Origin: a virus
IMG/VR virus record: IMGVR_UViG_3300028115_000004
Coordinates: 51,860 to 115,859 of that record
Strand: one strand, 5' to 3'
DNA: 64,000 bases
Position 1 is the first letter of the stretch. The number at the start of each line of letters is the position of its first letter. Shown piece after piece: positions 41,580 to 50,335 of the stretch. The position numbers and the translations under genes are program-made. The notes beneath the pieces are model-generated. The model saw only the letters and a list, made by a program, of their open reading frames with translations, made no database searches and was not told where the DNA came from.

Positions 41580-43091
41580 ATGACAAGATATATTGGTTTC
41601 AGTGAGTTCTATCACGATGCTGGTATTGCAGTAATCGAACAAGATGGAACGGTGTCCTATGCGACACATGCAGAACGTTGGTCTAAGAACAAGAATGATG
41701 CCCACATCCCCGAAGCTTTGTGGGATCACATTGGTTATCAGGACGACGAAGTAGTTACCTTCTATGAAGATCATAATATCAAATATGGTCTTCGTGGAGG
41801 TATTGCTGTACAAGGCGACAAAGCGAAAGTCTACCCTAGACATGGGCACAATAAAAGACTCTGGGAAAAGGTTCCTGCCCACGAGATGTTGCACTATGAT
41901 AAGTTGCACGAACATCACGTGTCTCATTGTGCAGGCGCTTACTATACCCGTCCGTGGGAATCTAAAGAAGATACTGTCATGGTGTCTATCGACGGTGCAG
42001 GGGAAGTCCAATGTTCCGTTATCTATGATCACAACTTCAATCTAATCAAAGAGTGGCACTATCCTAAGTCAATCGGACTGATCTACAGTACGGTTACCTA
42101 TGCCTTGGGTCTCAGACCCCTTGAGGATGAATATGTGGTCATGGGTCTTTCGTCCTATGGTCAGGACGTATTCTCAGACTGGATTTGGGAACAGTACCAT
42201 TCCTTCGAAGACCTCGCAACCTATGAACTTGAGAATGACCTGAAACTTGGTGTGGACTCACCTAGAGAGGAACAGAGACTTAAGTTCCGTGATGAGTTGA
42301 TGGAGAAGGTTAAGTCAGTCACCCCCGAAGAAGCAGCCGCATCCGTACAGGAATTTGCAAGACGTGCGATTCTAGAGATCATGACAGAGGCACGTAAGTA
42401 TGGTTCCAAGTTGGTCTACTCTGGTGGTTGTGCACAGAATGTGGTGGTCAACTCTCTGATTCATGAGATGTTCGATGAGGTACATATTGCAATTGCACCA
42501 GCGGACTCTGGTAGTGCATTAGGGTGTGCCGCACGTACATGGGCGCAGGAGACAGGCGGAGACCGTCTTATCTGGACTCCCTACATGGGTACGAATATCG
42601 ACCGTGAGATCAACCCCTCTGACGTTGTAGACCACCTTCTGAAACATCAATACTGTGGTGTCGCAAATGGACGTGCAGAGTATGGGCCACGTGCACTTGG
42701 AAATCGATCCTTGATTGCAGACGTTAGGTTCGATGTCAAGGATACGGTCAACGAGATCAAACGCAGACAGAAGTATCGTCCCTTCGCCCCTGCCATTCTA
42801 GAAGAGTATGCGGATCAATACTTCGAAGGGCCTATGAACGAGTACATGCAGTTCACTTCCAAGGCACTTCATGACCATTCATCTGTTACCCATGTAGACG
42901 GCACTGCACGTGTACAGGTTGTACGCAAGGACTGTCAGTCAGTGTTCCGTAAGATCATCGAAGAGTACTATGAACGTACAGGGATTCCGATGTTACTAAA
43001 TACTAGCTTGAACATCCGTGGTCGTCCTATGGTTGATGATGAAAAAGATGCGAAGTTGTGGGAAAGTCAATATAATGTCAAGGTGTTCTAA
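41580..43091 (+). CDS. Carbamoyltransferase (NodU/CmcH/TobZ family)
   Basis: 503 aa. The N-terminal YrdC-like kinase fold includes HVSHCAGAYYTRPW (metal-binding His) and VSIDGAGE; the C-terminal part has GGCAQNVVVN and GRAEYGPRALGNRSLIADVR, and KYRPFAPAIL, all typical of O-carbamoyltransferases. It moves the carbamoyl group from carbamoyl phosphate to a hydroxyl, usually on a sugar or macrolide. With the surrounding glycosyltransferases and sulfotransferases it suggests decoration of a surface glycan. The enzyme is near full length (usual about 550-600). Confidence 0.88.
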   Translation: MTRYIGFSEFYHDAGIAVIEQDGTVSYATHAERWSKNKNDAHIPEALWDHIGYQDDEVVTFYEDHNIKYGLRGGIAVQGDKAKVYPRHGHNKRLWEKVPAHEMLHYDKLHEHHVSHCAGAYYTRPWESKEDTVMVSIDGAGEVQCSVIYDHNFNLIKEWHYPKSIGLIYSTVTYALGLRPLEDEYVVMGLSSYGQDVFSDWIWEQYHSFEDLATYELENDLKLGVDSPREEQRLKFRDELMEKVKSVTPEEAAASVQEFARRAILEIMTEARKYGSKLVYSGGCAQNVVVNSLIHEMFDEVHIAIAPADSGSALGCAARTWAQETGGDRLIWTPYMGTNIDREINPSDVVDHLLKHQYCGVANGRAEYGPRALGNRSLIADVRFDVKDTVNEIKRRQKYRPFAPAILEEYADQYFEGPMNEYMQFTSKALHDHSSVTHVDGTARVQVVRKDCQSVFRKIIEEYYERTGIPMLLNTSLNIRGRPMVDDEKDAKLWESQYNVKVF

Positions 43092-43117
43092 AATGACAAT
43101 AACAAAAGGAACCCGAT

Positions 43118-43441
43118 ATGGCAGACGAAAAAGAAACAATGTTTCATCCAGCTGATTCAAATGGTGATGGAGTTGTATCTCCCGAAGAACACCAGATGTA
43201 TCTTGAATTTAAACGAAAGGAATTAGAAGACGCTGACGCAATGCGTGATGCACAGAGAAGTATGACATGGTTTGCCCTGTTCGGTCTTCTGTTGTATCCC
43301 TTTGCAGTCGTACTTGCAGACTGGATTGGTCTGGACAGTGCATCCAAGATTCTAGGTGATATGGCCGCAACTTACTTTGTGTCTGTTGCTGCAATCGTCG
43401 CTGCATTCTTTGGTGGACAGGCGTATTCTGCTAAGAAGTAA
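43118..43441 (+). CDS. Small membrane protein with EF-hand-like loop
   Basis: 107 aa. Residues 12-24 (PADSNGDGVVSPEEH) form an EF-hand calcium loop (DxNxDGxxxxxE). Two hydrophobic segments follow (residues 50-68 and 84-103). Conserved in marine T4-like phages as I recall; a virion-associated or holin-like role is possible. It has its own AAGGAA site after the carbamoyltransferase gene. Confidence 0.65.
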   Translation: MADEKETMFHPADSNGDGVVSPEEHQMYLEFKRKELEDADAMRDAQRSMTWFALFGLLLYPFAVVLADWIGLDSASKILGDMAATYFVSVAAIVAAFFGGQAYSAKK

Positions 43442-43455
43442 ACATAAGGTAGATT

Positions 43456-44328
43456 ATGGAACGTGTAACGTGGAGAGGAACACCTGGCGTAGGTGATTTT
43501 ATGTGGGCACTTAATGTGTGTCACCTTTACGCTTATCGTAACAACACGAAAGTGAAACTGCAGATGCATTGGGATCACGGCCCCGATCATCTGCATCACT
43601 TCGAAGACCCCGAAACCATTACCGAAAGGATGGACTACATACATAACTTCTATCATCGCAAGGATGATGTGGTTGTCGATCACCTATTCTACGCAGAAGG
43701 TAGATACTCAGACTGGTCGTATAAAGACGATCTAGAGTATGAGGATGGTGTTGTGAAAGTCAAAGTACCAGAAGATACTAGTAATCATTCAAAGAATAGA
43801 TTCTGGTTTGAGTCTGGCTCTTGGACTGATGATCAGGGTGCAGACATTCCTGATAATGATTGGTTGTTTCGACAAGACGCTTTTCGAGAAACAGACAAAC
43901 GGAAAGTAGTCATTTGGACGCCAGTGGCCAACGCAGAAGTTCCTAGACCTTGGAAAAGAAAGTTGACAGATTACGATTGGCGTGTTATAATTAAGAAACT
44001 TCGCCAGGCGGGATTAAAGGTAGTTGAATTGAACTATCGAACTCCTGTAAGAGAAGCTATGTATCACATCTCTACGTGTAGACAGGTAATCTGTTACGAT
44101 GGTATGTGGCATTATGTAGCAAAGAATTTTGCAAAACCTATGATGGTTATAAGTAAAGAAGGTGTTACTAAATATCACACACCACATGCAGTAAGAGTAA
44201 ATCCAGATTTTGATGGAAGAAATAATATCTGGTGGTGGATGTCCAACATTAATTACGCATTAGGTCATCCCAAGAAGAAAGCTATAGCATACGAAAAACA
44301 ACTGAAAAATGAGTTAAACTATGGGTGA
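43456..44328 (+). CDS. GT9-like glycosyltransferase
   Basis: 290 aa. The start WRGTPGVGDFMWALN resembles GSIGDxLxxTP of ADP-heptose-type GT-B transferases. Rossmann-like halves follow (VVIWTPVANAEVPRPW near 155, then CRQVICYDGMWHYVAKNFAKPMMVISKEG near 205-235), the latter like the donor-binding region with GxxHxA. It likely transfers a heptose or other sugar. It overlaps the radical SAM gene by 8 bases. Confidence 0.6.
   Translation: MERVTWRGTPGVGDFMWALNVCHLYAYRNNTKVKLQMHWDHGPDHLHHFEDPETITERMDYIHNFYHRKDDVVVDHLFYAEGRYSDWSYKDDLEYEDGVVKVKVPEDTSNHSKNRFWFESGSWTDDQGADIPDNDWLFRQDAFRETDKRKVVIWTPVANAEVPRPWKRKLTDYDWRVIIKKLRQAGLKVVELNYRTPVREAMYHISTCRQVICYDGMWHYVAKNFAKPMMVISKEGVTKYHTPHAVRVNPDFDGRNNIWWWMSNINYALGHPKKKAIAYEKQLKNELNYG
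43963..43991 (+). promoter_or_regulatory. Perfect-consensus sigma70 promoter inside a glycosyltransferase gene
   Basis: TTGACA (43963-43968), 17-base spacer, TATAAT (43986-43991). It lies about 330 bases upstream of the radical SAM gene and could start a sub-operon. A similar sequence lies at 16608. Confidence 0.45.
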
Positions 44329-45292
44329 GATTAAGATTGACAGGGCGGTGATTGAGGTACAGGGAGGATGTAACTTCGACTGTACCATGTGTCCTCAAGA
44401 CAAAAGAACAGGCGGTAGGCATAAGGGATTTCTCACCAAGATGAGTCTTCTTGAGTTTGAGAACTATGTCTCTGACTGTGCAAAACATGGACTGCGAGTA
44501 GTCAACCTAGATGGTTCTGGTGAGGCGACGATCAACCGTCTTCTTCCTGAGTACATCAAGATTGTGAAGAGGTATGGTGCACAAGCTGTCATCTTCTCTA
44601 ATGGATTCAAGATGCAGGGTCAGTTCATGAAGGACTGTGTTGACGCTGGACTTGACTTCTTTCGATTCTCGTTCATTGGCCCCACACCCGAACTCTACGA
44701 CACGTGGATGAACAACACACGAGGCAGTAACTATCACCTGATCAAGAATAATATCAAGGAGATGGTTGCGTATGTAAAGGAGTCTGGTTCCGACTGTACA
44801 ATTGAGACCTATCACCTTATTACAGACAATGCAAAACTGGAAGAAGAACTCCAGAAATACATAGAATTGGTTGATGAACTTGGTGTTAAAACAGAAATCT
44901 GGAAGATGCACAATTGGAGTGGTGCATATGACATTGGTGAGAATGCACGTAAAGGAGAGGTAAAGACTTGTGGCAGACCTTTTAGTCCAGACGTTGTTAT
45001 CCGTGCTGGCGGTCTTGACGGTAAACGGGGTGCTGTTCATCCTTGCTGTCAGGTTCTTGGAAGAGACGAAGAAGCCGTCCTTGGACACGCTAGCGAAAAC
45101 ACAATCGAAGAGATTATTCGGGGAGAAGAGTACTCTGCTCTGAGACAGGCGCATAGGACTGGTGACTATCCGAACTATTGTAGAGACTGCGATTTTCTAC
45201 TTGACGATCCCGAGGTATTAGTGTATACTAACCATGATCGTGACCTACATAAGATGATAGGTACAGAATTCAATCTAAACGATTACAGGTAA
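44321..45292 (+). CDS. Radical SAM/SPASM-type enzyme
   Basis: 323 aa. The [4Fe-4S]-SAM motif CNFDCTMC (Cys17, 21, 24; CX3CX2C) sits at the N-terminus; LDGSGEATIN (GGE-like) is the SAM-binding strand. Further Cys (TCGRPFSPDV, HPCCQVLG, YCRDCDFLL) near the C-terminus look like SPASM auxiliary cluster ligands. SPASM proteins modify peptides or sugars. Here, inside a glycan cluster, sugar modification is the more likely role. Substrate unknown. Confidence 0.8.
   Translation: MGEIKIDRAVIEVQGGCNFDCTMCPQDKRTGGRHKGFLTKMSLLEFENYVSDCAKHGLRVVNLDGSGEATINRLLPEYIKIVKRYGAQAVIFSNGFKMQGQFMKDCVDAGLDFFRFSFIGPTPELYDTWMNNTRGSNYHLIKNNIKEMVAYVKESGSDCTIETYHLITDNAKLEEELQKYIELVDELGVKTEIWKMHNWSGAYDIGENARKGEVKTCGRPFSPDVVIRAGGLDGKRGAVHPCCQVLGRDEEAVLGHASENTIEEIIRGEEYSALRQAHRTGDYPNYCRDCDFLLDDPEVLVYTNHDRDLHKMIGTEFNLNDYR
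45201..45229 (+). promoter_or_regulatory. Sigma70-like promoter in the radical SAM gene
   Basis: TTGACG (45201-45206), 17-base spacer, TATACT (45224-45229), about 70 bases before the gene at 45297. Confidence 0.4.
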
Positions 45293-45296
45293 AGAT

Positions 45297-45512
45297 ATGA
45301 ACAAACTCAAAAAGTGGTGGTTAGACTTGACCAAGGAAGAGTACCATGTAACTATCTGGTACGATACTGATCCTAAGGCGAAGACAGTCTATAAACTTAA
45401 GTCTGTTGGAAAGTTAAACAACAAAAGGTTGGAAGGGGTGACTGTTGAAGGAAGTAAGATCACCCTCAGTGTTGAAGTCCCCTTTAATTATGAAGTAAGA
45501 AAAATTCACTAA
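45297..45512 (+). CDS. Conserved small protein
   Basis: 71 aa. The pattern KWWLDLTKEEYHVTIWYDTDPKAKTVYKLKSV...NYEVRKIH recurs in marine T4-like phages as I remember. It is beta-rich with no Cys, so it is unlikely to be a substrate of the neighbouring radical SAM enzyme. The start has AAAGAT upstream (weak). Confidence 0.65.
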   Translation: MNKLKKWWLDLTKEEYHVTIWYDTDPKAKTVYKLKSVGKLNNKRLEGVTVEGSKITLSVEVPFNYEVRKIH

Positions 45513-46297
45513 TGAAACGAATGATCTATCAGGTTGCCGTAGGTAAACCGTCTAAATTATACGAACACTGTATTGAAAGTGTTTCTTATTATTGCCAAAA
45601 GCATGATATTGTACATTATGTGCAACGTTCTCCGGTGTATCGTATTGCACCCGATCCATTTAACATGGGCCGGTCTCGTGAGTCATTTGAGAAGTATGGT
45701 GGTTACCTTCCTATCTTTGAGAAGGAAGTGGCCTTCGACTATATCGACAACTACGATCAAATTGCAATCATCGATGCGGACATCTACATCCGTGAGGACG
45801 CACCCAATATCTTCGAAGACTTTGGGACTGAACATGCCTTCGGTGCAGTGTGCGAACGTGAGATGGATATCCAACCTTGGTACGTACAGAAGATCGTCAA
45901 CTACTCTCGTATGCAGTATAGTCAACTGCAGAACAACAAACTTGATTTCAAACTGACAGAACGTGGGTTTGAGTTCTTTAATATGGGGATGATACTTCTA
46001 AATTGTGAAAGTTTCAAACCCCTTTTGAAAGGACAGACAGGTAAACAGTTCCTTCAACGTGCAGAGTTCAAAGACTTTGTGGACGGGGTGGGCGCATGGA
46101 AGTGGTCTACAGATCAAACTCTCTTGAATGTATTCCTCAAGAAATACAACGTTCCGGTCAAGCACATGGACAAAGTGTGGAACGGTCTATATACTGCAGC
46201 GAATAATATTAAAGAGTGTCACTTCATTCACTTCTTTCTAAAAGACAAACTTCCAAACCAAGGGGAAGATGTTGTCTCATTAATGAGTCAAATATAA
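45512..46297 (+). CDS. GT-A-type glycosyltransferase (GT8-like)
   Basis: 261 aa. IAIIDADIYI (near 85) is the DxD donor/metal motif; FEFFNMGMILLN (near 155) and HFIHFF near the end fit GT8-like enzymes. It lies between conserved phage proteins in the glycan cluster. Acceptor and donor unknown. The start overlaps the preceding stop by one base. Confidence 0.7.
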   Translation: MKRMIYQVAVGKPSKLYEHCIESVSYYCQKHDIVHYVQRSPVYRIAPDPFNMGRSRESFEKYGGYLPIFEKEVAFDYIDNYDQIAIIDADIYIREDAPNIFEDFGTEHAFGAVCEREMDIQPWYVQKIVNYSRMQYSQLQNNKLDFKLTERGFEFFNMGMILLNCESFKPLLKGQTGKQFLQRAEFKDFVDGVGAWKWSTDQTLLNVFLKKYNVPVKHMDKVWNGLYTAANNIKECHFIHFFLKDKLPNQGEDVVSLMSQI

Positions 46298-46313
46298 CCC
46301 TATTGCACAATAT

Positions 46314-47123
46314 ATGAAACAGAAAGTAAGATATGGACTATGTTACCCGTCTGGTTCAGGTGGCATGTTCCTCACAGAACTATTGGACAACACCACCGAA
46401 GAAGAGTCTGGTAATTGGGAAACCAATCCGGGCTGTCGCCGTAGTGTTCGGTTCAATGAGTATGGTGGTTCGGTTCACTGTGTCCAACTGGACAACTCGA
46501 CTGGGCCTCTAGAGACTACTGAACAATCAGTCTTGGTTGCAAAACAAGATATCCACAAATACCTTCAGTGGTACGACTGTCCTATTGTATATCAGATTGA
46601 TGCATCGGATGACGACTCGTTCGACTATACCGCACAACTCATGTTTCTGAAGAAGTGGTGTGGGCCTTGTGGACTGAGACCTGAATTTCAGGATGGTATT
46701 GATAGGAACTTTGATCAACTGCATTTGTATACAGTTCAGGAGGGTGGTATTGAAAGGAACTATCCCGACAAAGTTATATCGTGTAAAAGTATTGATAGAT
46801 ACTCTAAGATTGTGTTAAAATATGTCACTGAGAAACCCCCCGTTTCTTTTTATGGGTTTGTCAAAATATGTTATGACACATGGATTAAGGAGGCTAGGGA
46901 GAATAGACCCGAAGAGTACTGGGATAAATCTCACAAGAGAAATCTCGACTTCAACCCCGATGCAATTGAAGAACATTCGGAACTACTAGTAGTTAACTAT
47001 GCGGACTTGTTTCTGTATGGATTACCCACAGGTTCGCCTTGGGATAAATATCCTTCGGAAATACAAGAATATCGTGTACGCAATGACAAACTAATTTTAA
47101 AGTTTGAGTCCGAGTTCTTATAA
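46314..47123 (+). CDS. Possible P-loop sulfotransferase-like protein
   Basis: 269 aa. The N-terminal CYPSGSGGMFLTELL resembles a PAPS/P-loop binding start, and LLVVNYADLFLYGLPTGSPWD near 245 is like the conserved Tyr-acidic segment late in sulfotransferases. The Arg motif usual for PAPS binding is not obvious, so the assignment is tentative. Stop codon TAA lies within the TATAAATA at 47119. Confidence 0.4.
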   Translation: MKQKVRYGLCYPSGSGGMFLTELLDNTTEEESGNWETNPGCRRSVRFNEYGGSVHCVQLDNSTGPLETTEQSVLVAKQDIHKYLQWYDCPIVYQIDASDDDSFDYTAQLMFLKKWCGPCGLRPEFQDGIDRNFDQLHLYTVQEGGIERNYPDKVISCKSIDRYSKIVLKYVTEKPPVSFYGFVKICYDTWIKEARENRPEEYWDKSHKRNLDFNPDAIEEHSELLVVNYADLFLYGLPTGSPWDKYPSEIQEYRVRNDKLILKFESEFL

Positions 47124-47126
47124 ATA
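47119..47126 (+). promoter_or_regulatory. T4-type late promoter
   Basis: TATAAATA; the TAA at 47121-47123 is the stop codon of the upstream gene. It drives the ferritin-like gene 50 bases downstream. Confidence 0.75.
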
Positions 47127-47175
47127 AGATTGGTGAATATCTATATTAAGAGTGTGAAACTAAAGGAGAACCAAT

Positions 47176-47874
47176 ATGTTAAACCCTAACGAGTTCGTAA
47201 AGAACATTCGTAACGAAAACCAAGCTCTCTTCGAAGCGTCTAGAAAGAACGTCAAGGCATACTTCGAAGGTGAACTTCCCCAAGAAGAAATGGTCGATCA
47301 TTTCATTGGTCGTATGGTCAATGAGAGAATGAACATGACCGAAATCTCTGCACAAATTGCCAACGTGGCAGACGATGCAGACCCCAAAGAACTAGAACTG
47401 TTGTCGAAGCAGGCTGCAGACGAAGCGAAACACTATCGCATGGTCAAGGAAGTAATCGAACACATCACTGGTGGTGAAGTGGACGTTGCAGAAGCACTTC
47501 GCAAGGAACGTGAGATGAACACCGCAAAGGGTGCAACTCTCCTTGAGAAGTACGGTGCAGAGGACGACGAAGCAGTTCTTGCTGCGTATCAGTTGGTTGC
47601 GGAAGGACGTGCGGAAGCAGTCTGGAACCAGATGGCAGATACCATTCAGGACGAATTCATTTCTACTCGCTATCGTGAGATCGCAAGAGATGAAGGTTTC
47701 CACAGTGCAATTGGTGGTTGGAAACTGCGTCAACTTGCGAAGGACGAAGAGACACAATCTCGTGTCCAGCGTGTCGTCGAATCTATGCGTAAAGACCTCT
47801 TTGAAATCTCTTGTGCAAACACCGTGGAAGCGGAAGGATCACGAGACCTCGTAAACGAAGCATACGGCTGGTAA
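47176..47874 (+). CDS. Ferritin-like (diiron-type) protein
   Basis: 232 aa, all-helical. Two ExxH motifs (ADEAKHY near 78; ARDEGFHSAIG near 175) plus Glu in VNERMNMTE and EGRAEAVW fit the ligand pattern of a ferritin-like diiron four-helix bundle. Such proteins oxidise substrates or store iron. Late promoter, strong AAAGGAG site and abundance-type codons suggest high late expression. Function unknown; possibly a virion or oxygenase protein. Confidence 0.65.
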   Translation: MLNPNEFVKNIRNENQALFEASRKNVKAYFEGELPQEEMVDHFIGRMVNERMNMTEISAQIANVADDADPKELELLSKQAADEAKHYRMVKEVIEHITGGEVDVAEALRKEREMNTAKGATLLEKYGAEDDEAVLAAYQLVAEGRAEAVWNQMADTIQDEFISTRYREIARDEGFHSAIGGWKLRQLAKDEETQSRVQRVVESMRKDLFEISCANTVEAEGSRDLVNEAYGW

Positions 47875-47877
47875 ATT

Positions 47878-48453
47878 ATGAAAATAGGACTCACTCAACG
47901 AGTCCTTCTATATTCTGAGAGATCAGGAATCACGGGTGACTTCTTAGATCACGATTGGTATTCATCACCACTCACTAAGAACCACACGTTGATTCCTGTT
48001 CCGAATAGAAGTGACTTAGATTATGATGAATTGGCAGAAGAATTAGACCTTCTCATCATCACAGGTGGTAAGAACGAAGACATTCGTATCATCACCGAAA
48101 CTGAACTTGCAACATCAATGGTCTCTCTTGGCAAACCCGTATTGGGTATTTGTCATGGCGCCTTTTTGTTGACTTCTATTTTGCGTGGACAGGTTGTAGA
48201 GGCGAAAGAACAACACTGGTTCTCTGAACACAAAGTCTTTGACATGCACAATGAAGAACATATTGTCAACAGTTTCCACACCACCTATATAAAACATAAA
48301 CCTCGTGGTTCGGTAGTACTTGCCAGAGACCCCGAAGGTGATGTAGAATCGTGGATCAAGGATAATATTTGTGCCATGGTATGGCATCCGGAACGTATGA
48401 AGAAACCTTGGGTTCCACCCGAGATTTTGGAGGCAACAGGACTTACGCTATGA
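47878..48453 (+). CDS. Class I glutamine amidotransferase-like hydrolase
   Basis: 191 aa. The nucleophile elbow PVLGICHGAFLL (near residue 85, Cys) and the His/Glu pair WHPERM (near 160) match GATase1 enzymes, closest to the PuuD/gamma-glutamyl hydrolase group. It may release ammonia for a partner or hydrolyse gamma-glutamyl compounds. No synthase partner is adjacent. It overlaps the next gene by 4 bases. Confidence 0.8.
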   Translation: MKIGLTQRVLLYSERSGITGDFLDHDWYSSPLTKNHTLIPVPNRSDLDYDELAEELDLLIITGGKNEDIRIITETELATSMVSLGKPVLGICHGAFLLTSILRGQVVEAKEQHWFSEHKVFDMHNEEHIVNSFHTTYIKHKPRGSVVLARDPEGDVESWIKDNICAMVWHPERMKKPWVPPEILEATGLTL

Positions 48454-49109
48454 TGATTACTGTTAAGGAGGGGGAAACCCACTCCGTCAATGATATCTGG
48501 AACTTTGACATTCATGTATTTGGTAGGGGACTAAACCACCCCAGCTTCAAACCGAAAGGTACTGCATACTATATGCAGACTGATCAGGTTCAGGGTTCTC
48601 TAGCACACAATACATTTGCGGCCGCACAGACTACCGATGATGTTAACTTTAAGGTGATGCCCAACCATAAGGTTTGCGTCATTGATTTTCTTGGTTTGAA
48701 AATGAATGACGAACGCATCTTTAAGGTGAAGAGTGGTTCGCAGGGTAATCTGTCCTATATGGACGGTGGTACTAACACTACCGCAGTAAACCCTGGCCGT
48801 CTTGGTCTACCTGTAATCAACTATGTGCATTTCCCTGCTGGAATGCAACAGACTCTCCATACACACCCGAGTCACCGTGTTGGTCTCATCCTTACGGGTC
48901 ACGGTGAAGTAGAACTGGACAACCATAAAATCTTTCCTCTTGCGCCAGGCGATGTGTTCTTTATGGAGAGAAACACCCTTCACAATTTTATGTGTAATGA
49001 TGGTGAAGACGTTACCCTTTTCGTGTTTGCGCCTGACTCTGGTACAGGCCCAACAGATGAAGTTAACCCATTGAAGGTACGTACCTATGTCGGACAACAG
49101 CGAGTATAA
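48450..49109 (+). CDS. Cupin-domain protein
   Basis: 219 aa from ATG at 48450 (or 48453). The C-terminal cupin (residues 125-175) has the double HxHP motif LHTHPSHRVGLILTGHGEVELDNHKIF and a second His in ERNTLHNF. The N-terminal half is unrecognised. A metal-binding isomerase or dioxygenase-like role on sugars is possible. It overlaps the next gene by 23 bases. Confidence 0.7.
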   Translation: MMITVKEGETHSVNDIWNFDIHVFGRGLNHPSFKPKGTAYYMQTDQVQGSLAHNTFAAAQTTDDVNFKVMPNHKVCVIDFLGLKMNDERIFKVKSGSQGNLSYMDGGTNTTAVNPGRLGLPVINYVHFPAGMQQTLHTHPSHRVGLILTGHGEVELDNHKIFPLAPGDVFFMERNTLHNFMCNDGEDVTLFVFAPDSGTGPTDEVNPLKVRTYVGQQRV

Positions 49110-49761
49110 CAGAAACAGACCAATCGGAAAACGCATTCTATTGGTCACAGGCCCACAGGGTTCTGGTAATCACCTATTCAGTAAAATCCTTGGTCTCAGC
49201 GAACATGTCTATGGTTGGGACTTTGGAGAGAAGTATTGGATTCCGAGTGATGAGGAACCCTTCGCAGAATGTTGGGTCAACCCTGAACTGACCGTTCCTA
49301 CCCTAGAGAAGATCAAAGAGACCTACGTTGTCGCAAACGTCAGTGTCCCATTTGTCTTTGACGGAGAGAAAAGAATTCCTGCCATTCAGGAGTTCGTTGA
49401 TGAAGCGAAGAGTGCGGGTCATAGAGTAACTGTTTGTATCGTCTCTCGTGACCGTAACATCAACTGTCTTCAACAGGAAAGGGTAAGGGATGAAATAACC
49501 CTACCCACTGCGATGGCATACTATCGTTGTCTGGACAACTGTGATTTTGCGTTTCTATCCCACGAAACTCTATACCTACATAAATGTATGTACTTAAAGT
49601 CTTTGGGAAATATTCTAGGATTTCCTATTGACTACGACAACCCAAGAGTGTATGATATCCTAGTAGAAGATCAAAATAACAAATATGTAAAATATGTTGA
49701 GGAGCACTGGTTAGATAATGAAGTCTGGAAAGGTCTTAGACCCAAGTCTGAAAGAAAATAG
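49087..49761 (+). CDS. Sulfotransferase-like P-loop protein
   Basis: 224 aa. GPQGSGNHLFSKIL (residues 21-34) is the 5'-phosphosulfate-binding P-loop form seen in sulfotransferases. The later TVCIVSRDRNINCLQ could supply the Arg/Ser of the 3'-phosphate motif. It overlaps the next sulfotransferase-like gene by 44 bases. Acceptor unknown. Confidence 0.55.
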   Translation: MSDNSEYNRNRPIGKRILLVTGPQGSGNHLFSKILGLSEHVYGWDFGEKYWIPSDEEPFAECWVNPELTVPTLEKIKETYVVANVSVPFVFDGEKRIPAIQEFVDEAKSAGHRVTVCIVSRDRNINCLQQERVRDEITLPTAMAYYRCLDNCDFAFLSHETLYLHKCMYLKSLGNILGFPIDYDNPRVYDILVEDQNNKYVKYVEEHWLDNEVWKGLRPKSERK

Positions 49762-50335
49762 GTATATCCTATTCACAGGTGCGCCAGGCTCTCGTTGGTC
49801 TGGTGTCGCCAATATGATCTATCAAAGTTTAGACTTTGACATCTCAGATCAAACCGAAGAAAGAAGTTACCATCACAACTACAGTCAACTCCATTGTGGG
49901 GCTTACTTTGACCCTGGCATGGAGTATGATTTCAAACCAAGCGAATGGGACAAACCTTTCTCCGAAAAGGGAGAGGGGATTCGTCTCATTAAATCACACA
50001 CCCTTTCACGTCAAATCGACAACTTTAAAAAATACCCAATCATCATGGTCTATCGAAACGACTATGAGTGTATTGAGTGGTGGAAGGAAGCTGGTGGTTT
50101 CTCTATAGACTACCCCGACTATTGGTGGTATCAGAACATGGACAACATGTTCGATCATATACAGAAACAAAACTCTGGTATCATGAGGTTCATATATAAC
50201 AACAAGGATAAGGTAACTAAAGTCCGAGACTTATATGAGTTACTAGAACTATTTAATATATCAATTCTTGGAGTTAATAATGACACCTATGCGAAGAAGG
50301 ACGTTGTTGTCTATGTCTATAAACCCACACTATGA
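49718..50335 (+). CDS. Sulfotransferase-like protein
   Basis: 205 aa. FTGAPGSRWSGVANMIYQ (near residue 19) is a P-loop like the PSB loop, and IIMVYRNDYECIEWW (near 108) resembles the RxxxxxxxS 3'-phosphate segment, with the Arg present. It forms a pair with the previous gene. Tentative acceptor: a sugar hydroxyl. Confidence 0.55.
   Translation: MKSGKVLDPSLKENRYILFTGAPGSRWSGVANMIYQSLDFDISDQTEERSYHHNYSQLHCGAYFDPGMEYDFKPSEWDKPFSEKGEGIRLIKSHTLSRQIDNFKKYPIIMVYRNDYECIEWWKEAGGFSIDYPDYWWYQNMDNMFDHIQKQNSGIMRFIYNNKDKVTKVRDLYELLELFNISILGVNNDTYAKKDVVVYVYKPTL

Noticed and set aside
44321-45512. Radical SAM gene followed by a 71-residue gene as a RiPP precursor/maturase pair
   Set aside because: The small protein lacks Cys and a leader/core pattern and matches a conserved phage protein that I remember; the neighbours are glycan genes.
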